This document shows, piece after piece, positions 45,521 to 54,521 of a stretch of 64,000 bases of DNA; the first letter of the stretch is position 1, and every line of letters begins with the position of its first letter. This DNA comes from Symbiodinium natans (Eukaryota > Sar > Dinophyceae > Suessiales > Symbiodiniaceae). The translations under genes were made by a program, and so were the position numbers. The notes under the pieces are model-generated. The model saw nothing but the letters and a program-made list of their open reading frames with translations. It made no database searches and was not told the origin of the DNA. The stretch spans positions 186,001 to 250,000 of the forward strand of contig CAJNDS010002799.1 in NCBI GenBank assembly GCA_905221605.1, in the 5' to 3' direction.

Positions 45521-45565
45521 GAAGAACAGTGCTATGCTCATTGCATTTGCATTGCGTTCACATGA
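43376..45565 (+). CDS. Intronless pentatricopeptide-repeat (PPR) protein
   Basis: A single 729-codon open frame. From about residue 80 to 680 it consists of some 16 degenerate repeats of about 35 residues with the core Y/FNxAIxxCxxxxxWxxAL. Examples are VAYNSALGRSVQWQVSMALF, VVSYNTAISSLGKAARWQ, ILFNSAMSAVEKMREWCNAL and VTFNSAVRCYRWAGMWQWA. PPR proteins bind RNA in a base-specific way and process organelle transcripts; the Trp-rich style with xACxxxxxW is common in algal and dinoflagellate PPRs. The first 75 residues are basic and could be an organelle leader, but no clear signal peptide is visible, so the true start could be upstream. The C-terminus runs into a C homopolymer (45492-45520, a Pro run), where the length and hence the final frame are uncertain. 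Lack of introns contrasts with all neighbours and suggests retroposition. It lies between the two blocks of the PsbQ-like array. Confidence 0.85.
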
Positions 45566-46065
45566 AGAAAATGTCTGCATTAGTTTCGGTTTGCATCCTG
45601 CGTCAAGTTTCTGTCGACGTTAGTGTTGATTTGCAGGGCCATGTGACTCAGGAACTCAGCAAGATCCTGCAGCTTTATGAGATAGTCGCACAGATGTGAA
45701 ACTTTGCCTGCGACCACTCGCTGCCAGTCTGATGTTGAGCGACCTCCCTCGCTGTGGATGAGGTTTGTACTATTTTGTACTTGTAGGGGTCACAGTCCTG
45801 AGCGTATCGAGAAGAAAGGGACCACGGGAGCCCTTCGCTTCAGCTCGAGGAACAACTGAATACTGAACATTACTGAACCTTACTGAACACATGGGAAAAA
45901 AGGCATGTCACACAGTCTTACTCCAGCTAACGTTGGCACTCAGCTCTGCAGCGATGCAGTCCTTCATGCACACAGCTGCGCGCCAATGCGGTTGTCGCGA
46001 CTTCTGACTCGCTGCAGTCTTTGGCTTCTTTTCGCCTCGTGGACCTCTGTGGATAGCTGGCACCC
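45566..46065. other. Intergenic, between PPR gene and array copy 4
   Basis: No gene is seen. Short ACTGAACATTACTGAACC direct repeats lie at 45857-45890. The sequence just before copy 4 resembles the 5' flank of the other copies, but the CAG acceptor present elsewhere is GTG here (46040). Confidence 0.5.
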
Positions 46066-48041
46066 ATGGCTCGTTCTGCGCTGCTGTCGAAGGCTGATCT
46101 CCTTTCGATTCTAGAGTGTTGCAGTCATCCGGCTCTGCATATGCTTTTGTTTCTAGCACCTCGCGCGTGCTTTCGTCTCTTGTTTCCTGATCGGCAATGG
46201 CTTGCGACGTGACAGGAAACTGAAAAGGCACATCTTCATTTGCCGTGGAGTTCGAACACGGAGTCAAGTGGGTTGTGCAAGCTTTGTCGCCAGATCTTCA
46301 CGGCGTCTTGGGAACACACAAAAGCTCTGCAGAGCGTGCGAGCAACTTAAACCATACAACGTCAGCAGATGACATCAGCAACAGCGCTTGAATCGGTTGC
46401 TTGCGGGACTCTCGTGAGTTGGGGTCGAACCTCAAACTGTCCCCATGTATCCCGATGGAGTTTGAAAGAGCACCGCGGACTGGGAAAATCTCCATCAGAC
46501 TTAGGCTGAGATGTTTCGTGGCTATTCGGCAGGTGCTGCTGGCCAGCGGCCTGCTTCTGGCCTTGAGGCTGGCAGTGGTTGTGGACAAGCGATGGGCTTT
46601 GGTCAAGATGGTAAACCGCTGCACTGCAACATGCCCTACACGTGAGCAGCATGCACTGGCATACATGGTACAGAGCAGGTTGCTGCCGAGAAGCGAGACC
46701 TTCGTGACGCCAAAGATGCGTGGTGAGGCAGCCGCCACGATGGCAGCCGCAATGGTCAGGACCCGACTTTTTTCAATGTGCATGATGTATTCGAGTAACC
46801 CCGACAGATTGAGTGGCTCGCTAAGCTCGAGTGTGCGCACGTGTTGATACTGGATATCCTTCCAGAAGAGTGTCCTTGCCCCCAAAGGGTGGTTCAAGTG
46901 TGTGTTGCCGATGCTGTTTGTGCTGAGAAGCATCCAAAAAACGAAGTGCGAAGATACTAGTAAATTTGCTCAGAGCAAATTACAAAAGAAACCCCGAAGG
47001 CGCCCATGGATTCGAACCTCCAGATTTTCAAACATCTACAATGTGTGCTTCCGGCAACTTGCTGAGGTCGCAGCCAGCGTTGCGGCCCCAAACCCTGCTG
47101 CGGCAGAGGTTCCGAAGCAGCGGCCCCAGTGGCTGACGACAGCTGACGAGTCGGTGACGGTCCCATGCGTTCAGGTTTTCCTTCTTCGGCTTGGGTGGCG
47201 GCATTCAGTCCGATATCTACAACCAGAACGACAACCCCATCAACCCATACTCGCAGTTCAGCGAGATCGGCGCGGACAACGTGTACCAGGCTCGGAAGCC
47301 CGATGAGGTGGACCGAAGGAAGAAGGACCTCGCTGCTGCCCTCATCCGCTTCGAGAAGACCGACGAGTACATCAAGACCAAGCAGGCGCAGCAGCTGAAG
47401 TCCAACCTGCTGGAGGCCGCCAACATGAGGCAGGACCTGCGCCTCGCTGGCATTGGTCCGCTCTAGACTCAGTAGGCCTGAGCTTGAGCACTCGCCATCG
47501 GTCTCGTGCACGTTTGGACACATCAGAGATGCTCCGAGGGTTTCAGAAGCCTTCCAGCCAGGGGTGCATGCCCGTCCGCCGTACTTGGTAGCTGAGGATC
47601 TACTTCTCTGGTGGGGAGGGCTCTCCCGCTTACCAGAAGGCCCGCGACTTCTCCCAAAAGATCGCCACCCTGGGCGTTGATGGCGAGCAGAAGCAGTGGG
47701 GCCTGGCGGCTCAGGACGTGGTGATTAGGAGGCCTTCAGTGTTTGCTTGCATTTGGCTTGCGTTTGCGCGTAGGCTGGAAAGCTCAAGTCGTAGAGCGGC
47801 TGTCCAAGTTCGTCCACTGCCATGCAGTGTCATCAGAGAGAGGACTACGCAGCTGCGACCAAGATCCTGAAAGAGTGGACTCGGCTGCACAGTTGTTTTC
47901 TTTGCAGCCACGAATTTGCGTAGGGCAACCTATGGAATCGGCTGTGAAATCTTGTGACATTGACCCATGCTTCATTTTGTGTTCAAGCATGTTCAGCCAC
48001 GCTCAATCTGCTGCAGGTGGAAGGACATGGCCAAGTTCTGA
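46066..48041 (+). CDS. PsbQ-like thylakoid-lumen protein, array copy 4
   Basis: Eight exons give 219 residues: 46066-46092, 46533-46567, 46679-46754, 47067-47149, 47175-47438, 47597-47714, 47843-47874, 48017-48041. Belongs with copy 5 in a second subfamily ([27 protein letters not shown]). Private changes are RFEKTDEYI in place of RFENTDVYI, and WKDMAKF at the C-terminus. Intron 4 is only 25 bases (47150-47174, GT...AG), and its removal is needed to keep the frame. Intron 7 begins GT (AAAGA|GTGG), where the other four copies have GC. Intron 6 lacks the hairpin element. The usual spliced-leader acceptor upstream is mutated. Confidence 0.8.
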
Positions 48042-48662
48042 GAGGTGCAAGTTGAAGCCGATCCTTTTTGCACGGCCGTTACGGCCTCACAGCACGTCTT
48101 TGGGGCGTGAGCGTGGAAAAAAGTTGCCAGCAATGAGTGCGGTCGGTTCCTGTGATGTTCCTCAGTTACATGTTCCGTCTCTGAAGTTGGCTGCCATCGG
48201 CACGGTGCATGGCTTTGACAGACAAGTTCGAGAGGCAGAACATATCTGCGTGCATGGTTGCACTTGCATAGGCTTGCTATCTGTTGACAGCCTAATCAAC
48301 TGCCTGCTCACTCAGACGGTCAGAAGGTGACTCCTAATATAAAGAGGACCCCAAAACCCGCACCGTTGGCGTGTTTTGGTGTATTTGCGGGGGTCGGGGG
48401 GGAACCCTTGGGGGGGTCTAGGGCCCGGGCTGGCAGATTCCGGGGACCCCCCCTGCCGGGGCCGGTCCAGGGGGGGCTCCTGCACGATTTTGACCGCTGT
48501 ACAGACATCAGCCATCCAGACCTGCCGAAATCTTGCTGGAAGGTTAGACTACCTGGGACCTTGAAAGTCCTTCGGCATCCCCTGATCCTTTGACATTCAC
48601 CTGCCGCAGTTTTTTGGCTTCCATTCGCCGCCTCCTGCAGACCTTCGTGTCTGTGTACACCC
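48042..48662. other. Spacer between array copies 4 and 5
   Basis: Contains the 3' flank of copy 4, similar to that of copy 5 up to about 48180, then unrelated G/C-rich sequence (48380-48480) with no gene. A predicted trans-splice acceptor (CTGCAG, AG at 48639-48640) lies 22 bases before the next ATG. Confidence 0.5.
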
Positions 48663-49589
48663 ATGGCTCGATCTGCAGTGCTGTCGAAGGCCCACACCAT
48701 GTCACCTCTGTTCCCTATTACTTCTTTCTTTCGTCCGTTACCGGGCATTGACGACCCCCTCAAAGGAGAGGTGCCATACACCCAAGCCAGACTGTTCATG
48801 GTCATGGCTGCGTCCAACGCCTAAACCCTGAAAGGAAATGTCCTCAACCTCAAAGGAGATGTTGGAGACATGGAGAGCCCCTTTAGTGGGGCGTGAGTTT
48901 TGTTCGATTCTGCATGGCTGTTCATCCTGTTCGCCAGGTGCTGCTGGCCAGCGGCCTCCTGATGGTCCTGAGGCTGGCAGTTGCGGGATTGTTGCGGGCT
49001 CAAGGGTGGCGGAGCGTGTACTAGTTACTAGTACTGCAAGATGCTGCGTGCACGTGAGCGGCATGTGAGCATTGGAATAAGCTGGCACGGAATGCTGGGG
49101 TACGGAGCAGGCTGCTGCCGAGAAGCGAGACCTTCGTGACGCCAAAGTTGCGTGGTGAGGCAGCCGCCACCATGGCAGCCGCCATGGTCCGAACCCGGGA
49201 AAGATGCATTTCACATTTCCGAGTCAGCTCGACAACGGTTGCCGGTGTCGGCGTGTCTATATCCGTGTCTCCGTCTCTTTCTCTGTGCCTGTGCGTGCGA
49301 GTGTGCATGTGCGCGTGCGTGCGCGGCGCGTGCTGTGTGGCTGTCTGTAGGGGTGTGCAGGGGTGTGTGTAGGCGTGCATCAGGTTGTGTGTGTGTGTGT
49401 GTGTTCGTTCTTTCTCTCTCTCTCTCTCTGTCTCTGTCTCTGTCTCTGTCTCTGTCTCTGTCTCTGTCTCTGTCTCTGTCTCTGTCTCTGTCTCTGTCTC
49501 TGTCTCTGTGTGTGTCTCTGTCTCTGTCTGTGTCTGTGTCTGTGTCTGTGTCTGTGTCTCTGTGTGTGTCTCTGTGTGTGTCTCTGTGT

Positions 49590-49630
<41 letters not shown>

Positions 49631-50659
49631 TTCGCGCCCCCGCCTCTTCGCTGCGTGAGGTCGCAGCCAGCGTTGCGGCCCCAAACCCTGCTGCGGCAGA
49701 GGTTCCGAAGCAGCGGCCCCAGTGGCTGACGACAGCTGACGAGTCGGTGACGGTCCCATGCGTGGAGGTTTTCCTTCTTCGGCCTGGGTGGCGGCATTCA
49801 GTCCGATATCTACAACCAGAACGACAACCCCATCAACCCGTACTCGCAGTTCAGCGAGATCGGCGCGGACAACGTGTACCAGGCTCGGAAGCCCGATGAG
49901 GTGGACCGAAGGAAGAAGGACCTCGCCGCTGCCCTCACCCGCTTCGAGAACACCGATGTGTACATCAAGACCAAGCAGGCGCAGCAGCTGAAGTCCAACC
50001 TGCTGGAGGCCGCCAACATGAGGCAGGACCTGCGCCTAATTTGCATTGGCCAAAGGAGTTCCTGGAAGGAGCTTTGGCCCTGAATCCCCCGAAATTCCCG
50101 CACCCACATGGCCACTGTAGAGGCCCAAGCCATGTGCTACAGGTCCACTCTAGACTCTCTAGACTCTGTAGGCCCGAGCTTGACTGACCATTCGGTGCTT
50201 TGCGGTGGGACGCCTTAGAAATCCAGAAGATTTCAGAAGCCTTCCAGCCAGGGGTGCATGCCCGTCCGCCGTACTTGGTAGCTGAGGATCTACTTCTCTG
50301 GTGGGGAGGGCTCCCCCGCTTACCAGAAGGCCCGCGACTTCTCCCAAAAGATCGCCACCCTGGGCGTTGATGGCGAGCAGAAGCAGTGGGGCCTGGCGGC
50401 TCAGGACGTGGTGATTAGGAGGCCTTGAGAGTTTGCTTGCATTTGGCTTAAGTTTGTGCGTAGGCTGGAAAGCTCAAGTCCTAGAGCGGCTGTCCAAGTT
50501 CGTCCACTGCCATGCAGTGTCATCAGAGAGAGGACTACGCAGCTGCGACCAAGATCCTGAAAGAGCGGACTCGGCTGCACAGTTGTTTTCTTTGCAGCCA
50601 AGAATTCACGTTGGACATGCTCAATGTGCTGCAGGTGGAAGGACGTGGCCAAATTCTGA
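48663..50659 (+). CDS. PsbQ-like thylakoid-lumen protein, array copy 5
   Basis: Eight exons give 219 residues: 48663-48689, 48938-48972, 49111-49186, 49660-49742, 49768-50031, 50287-50404, 50533-50564, 50635-50659. Leader is [21 protein letters not shown] followed by [10 protein letters not shown]. As in copy 4, intron 4 is 25 bases (49743-49767), here ending GGAG in place of TCAG. Intron 3 carries a long TCTCTG repeat. Intron 7 begins GC. Intron 6 lacks the hairpin element. All exons are open and in frame, so this copy, like the others, appears functional. Confidence 0.8.
49410..49630 (+). repeat. TCTCTG / GT microsatellite in intron 3 of copy 5
   Basis: A run of TCTCTG hexamers grading into TGTGTCTC and a pure GT run. 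Open frames on both strands here are repeat artefacts. Confidence 0.95.
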
Positions 50660-52829
50660 GAGGTGCAAGTTGAAGCAGACTTGCCCTGGCAAGCCTTTTT
50701 ATACGGCCTGCACGGCCTCACAGCACGTCTTCGGGGCGTGTGGAAAAAGTTGCCAGCAGTTGGTGCGGTCGGTTCCTCTGATATTCCCCTGTTGCAGGTT
50801 TCGTCTATGAAGCCAGATATGCGCAATGGCAGATTCGACAAGTGCATTCAATGCATTTTGTAGCAGGGATTCCAGCACAGCGAATAGCCACATGCACACG
50901 CGCATGCACACTACCATGCAGCCATGCTCATGCAACCATACAATCATGGAGTCAACCATATCGTACCATAAACTCAATCATGCATAGTTTCAACCATGAA
51001 TGGTTGTGGTGACCCTTTGTGTATCATGTGATCCATCGTATTTTTGTTTGCATTCAATCGAACTTTTCAGGCTTACTGTTGTGATATAAATACCTTACTA
51101 GAGAATTAGCTGCCAAACTCGACAAAATCGGCTGGCATTCCGGGGGGGGGGGGAAAAAGAATAAATCAGAAAGATAAGAAAGCAAGAAAAGCTGGAATGC
51201 ACGCGGGCTCCAAAATGAATACGCTGGAATGTGAAAAGCATCACAAGTAGGTCATGTCGGATATCATACATATATACTCCATATATATATATATGGCATA
51301 TTCTTATTTACGTTTTATGTATCAATACGATGTACCAATATCAAGCACGTATAACACAATATTCTGCATAATGAAACATGTAGATTTGTTTTGGATCTGT
51401 TCTTGACCTAATTCCCGACTTTTCATGTTTCAGTTTGTTTTGATTTTGCGTTGTGCACACATTCACTCCCAACATTCTTTTAATTATACTTCTATTGTGT
51501 TTTCATTTTCCTCTTTTTTGTTGAGAAATTAACTTCTTTGATTGAGACTACTTTAACAGAAATCTAAAAGCAACTGTGTTATAAAGAACAACTGTGTCAC
51601 AAAGGAGAATGATTTCATAGGCTTATTGGAAGTTTCGGCGAACATCGCAGTAGTGAAGATTCTTGGAACTCCGGCCGAAGACGACAGTCCGAGCATCCAA
51701 TTTTGGATTTGTCCTTGAGTGTAGGCCCTAGTTTTGATATTCAGGATTCAAGGAATTGAAGGACCTGTGTGAAAGGAAATGAACTGAGTCGGCACGACCC
51801 TGAAACAGCAATGGAACGACGGTGCAGAGATGCCACTATGTGTTGCTTATGTGGAATCTGGGACAATCTTCCTCGATCACCCTGGCTCAAGTTTTCAGGA
51901 TTTTCAGCCCTGCGAAGTGTCAAAGCCGACCGGCCCGCCCCACCTTCCAAGTGTAACTGAGCAGGATTCCCAATGTTTTTTCCTCGCGATTTTGAGTTTT
52001 CAATTGGTCCAGCAGGACCTTGGATGTTATCGCAAAGGCTTTCCAGGATAGGCTGGCAATGCTGCGGCGTTGGCAGAAAGACTTCCGGCGCTTTGCGTGC
52101 TAGCAGGTGCCCTTTGGGGAACGGGCTTGTTCATGCAGCATCAGTTCCAGGGCATCAATGGCAGTGCTTTTGCTGCGCACCCGTGATTGAGGCATTCTGG
52201 GGATGACGGGAAGAGCTGGGTGACTTGCCTTGAATGTTGTGGTGTTGCATTCGGTTTATTCGTTTCTTCGGCATTCATGTGAAAAGCATTGATGCGATTG
52301 GCCACTTTGTCCATATGTTACCATAGAGTGTCAGAGCTGTCCCCTGCCTGTCCTCAGGTACCGGGCCCAGGTTGCTGCAAGGCCACCAGCAGCCCCTGCG
52401 CAGGCGCGCGATGTAGGAACACAGCGGCGAGGTCTCCCAGCGATGTCGTGTCTTTGCATACGCCTTGGTGGTATGCTTCATTGCTTTGCGACTCCTCATG
52501 CACCGCTCTTGTCAAGGATGAGACGCTGTCTGAGCTGCAGCTACATCCAAACTTAGCCAGTCAGTGGAAATATGGCCGGCGCATGGCCACTTGTTTGCAA
52601 TGCTGCAGCGTCAGTGACGAGCCTCAGCACGATTTTGGGCACAGGCGAGGTGGCTGTGAGGCACAGTAGCGCAGTTGACTTAAGAGCTTGCAGAGCGACC
52701 GCGGTCGTGTCCGATGGCTGATCTGACTGCTGCTGGACAGCACAGCAAAAAGCTGAGGTAAGTGTAAAGAGAGAAGCGACTGTCACGCTCGCACCAGAGA
52801 ATGGTGAGCCTGTCCCACTGGAGGGTGGC
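50660..52829. other. Gene-poor stretch with an AT-rich island
   Basis: 50990-51700 is visibly AT-richer than the rest of the window, with ATATATAT runs near 51280 and many TTTT/AAAA stretches. No long open frame, tRNA or recognisable organellar gene is seen. From 51700 composition returns to normal, with only short non-descript frames to 52830. Confidence 0.45.
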
Positions 52830-53207
52830 TTGAAGGCAGGAGCAGGAGAGAACATGACTCATGACGGTCGCATCGCTGCAATCGTTGCGCTAGCTTACAT
52901 CCAAGTTCCAGAAATGGAGGTCACCCGAGCTTCCTGCTTAGAGTTCTTGAGCAACTTCGAGGGCTCCAACGGAGAAATCTTCAGCGAAACATCAGGCCAG
53001 CATGGGCATGTGCCAGCCATGCATAAAGGTACTAGAACTTTCACTAGCTCGGCCCCAGTGAGTTGCCACGCAAGCCGTCTAGGCTTTTACGAAAGCCAAG
53101 CCTCTCCGCAGATCAACAACATCGCAAGCACGTGCTCATACAATATCACTTCTAGACTACTATTTGATGAAGAACTCCAAAAGAATGAAGATCATATTTT
53201 CCTTTAA
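52830..53207 (+). CDS. Possible exons, unidentified
   Basis: An open frame includes a protein-like segment EMEVTRASCLEFLSNFEGSN then GEIFSETS. It lacks a recognisable motif and may be part of a spliced gene. Confidence 0.25.
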   Translation: MKAGAGENMTHDGRIAAIVALAYIQVPEMEVTRASCLEFLSNFEGSNGEIFSETSGQHGHVPAMHKGTRTFTSSAPVSCHASRLGFYESQASPQINNIASTCSYNITSRLLFDEELQKNEDHIFL

Positions 53208-53276
53208 TAAGGAATATTGCTTTTTGCATTTTCCGGTGTTCTTAAGCAAGTGGTAGTAAAGGTTTGAGCCCCCGCC

Positions 53277-54038
53277 ATGGCAATGTCTATGGAGGGCTAT
53301 GTATGGGCGGCCCCATTGAAGCGGATGATGGTACAACGAGCCGGCGCCCCGACCTATGCTTGGGGCTGGAAGCCAGCACCTGTCGTAGTGACTCGCCGCA
53401 CCTATCGTGTGGTGGCAAGGCCGGTGCAAGCACCTGGCTTGGTGACTCGGCGCACCATTCGTGTGGTAGTGAAGCCTGCCAGTGTGGTGGTGAAGGCAGC
53501 TGCGCCAATGCAGCTGCCTCACCTTCTCGGGCCGCCGAGGGCACCGGCTGTGGCGCACCCCAAGAAGGGGTTGCTTCAAGCTGGAGCAGGCGAGCCTGCC
53601 CAGGAGGCTCCAGTCGACCTTGAGGCATGTGAGACAAAGGAAGCAACGAACGCGGTTGCCGAAGCCTTTGCCCCGGCTCCCGAGCTGGTCTACCCAAAGG
53701 GTAGGCCTGTCTCGTATGGCCCGGGGAGGCCTTTCATGGAACTTGAAGATGAAACAGCTTGCCAAGCAGACGCCGACGTTCCCGAGGCCGCTCCGAAGCC
53801 GGCTTCGGAGCCGGCTCCAGAGCCTGCAGAAGACGCTAGCCCACCGCCGGAACCTCCACAGGAACTACCGGGCCAGGCCGAGGCCTTGGAAGCGCTGAAG
53901 GCGCTGATGGCGGAGCTCGGCGGAATGGGCTTCAAGGTCCCCCAGAAACCGACGGGCGAACCAGAGGCGGGGAGGGCACAAGGTAAGCTGATCAAGACTG
54001 CCTTTGAGGTCCTTGATGCACAGCGCTTCTTCAGATAA
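53277..54038 (+). CDS. Low-complexity protein with VTRRTxRVV repeats
   Basis: Single-exon frame of 253 codons, starting MAMSMEGYVWAAPLKRMM and ending AFEVLDAQRFFR. Residues 34-75 hold at least two imperfect repeats (PVVVTRRTYRVVARPV and GLVTRRTIRVVVKPA), basic and rich in Val. Residues 130-215 are acidic and Pro/Ala/Glu-rich (PKPASEPAPEPAEDASPPPE). The last 45 residues include a helix LEALKALMAELGGMGF. The start has a good context (CCGCCATGG). No domain is recognised. The layout (basic repeat, acidic Pro-rich linker, helical tail) suggests a structural or scaffold protein, but that is only a guess. Codon use and consistent frame favour a real gene. Confidence 0.55.
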   Translation: MAMSMEGYVWAAPLKRMMVQRAGAPTYAWGWKPAPVVVTRRTYRVVARPVQAPGLVTRRTIRVVVKPASVVVKAAAPMQLPHLLGPPRAPAVAHPKKGLLQAGAGEPAQEAPVDLEACETKEATNAVAEAFAPAPELVYPKGRPVSYGPGRPFMELEDETACQADADVPEAAPKPASEPAPEPAEDASPPPEPPQELPGQAEALEALKALMAELGGMGFKVPQKPTGEPEAGRAQGKLIKTAFEVLDAQRFFR

Positions 54039-54286
54039 GTTAAACAAAATCCTTCAATATAGACTGTGCATGCTGCATGGAAGCCCTACCAGAACGTATC
54101 GGATCGTGTTCTTCGTATCGCCCTGAGGTTTTCGTTTGAAATGTGCCAAGGTGGGAGACCTTGTGGTCCTCAGCGATACGATCCTGCCGAAGAGTCTGCG
54201 GCTGCGGTACGCTGTTATCATGCAGGCTACAGCCAGACGTAATTCCAACGCTTACTTGCTACTTGTAGCTGATTGGAGGTGGTGAC

Positions 54287-54521
54287 ATGTGCCACGGGCT
54301 GAAAAGATTAAAGATGAGCAGTTCCAGCGCAGGTGCACGAGAAGCACTATACAGCGAGAACGTTGGCAGAAGACAAGGCGACCTCGCTCGAAGAATGCTG
54401 GCCTTTCAAGGAGGATGCCGTGCTCGAGAGCACAGTCGGCCGACTGGGAAGCAGAGTGCGCGTTGCGGAGGGGCGCCACGGCTGCGTGTGGTTTGCAGGG
54501 ACATTTGACGCAGGTTTCTAG
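54287..54521 (+). CDS. Possible exon, unidentified
   Basis: The frame from 54333 reads TARTLAEDKATSLEECWPFK then SRVRVAEGRHGCVWFAGTF. Composition is protein-like, but no family or splice partner is identified. Confidence 0.25.

Noticed and set aside
47008-47018. Perfect pol III B-box-like GGTTCGAATCC on the minus strand (tRNA or SINE)
   Set aside because: No pairing T-stem, no A-box at the right distance and no cloverleaf; it lies in intron 3 of array copy 4.
49152-49899. Ser/Leu- or Cys-repeat proteins across 49.4-49.6 kb
   Set aside because: TCTCTG microsatellite inside intron 3 of array copy 5.
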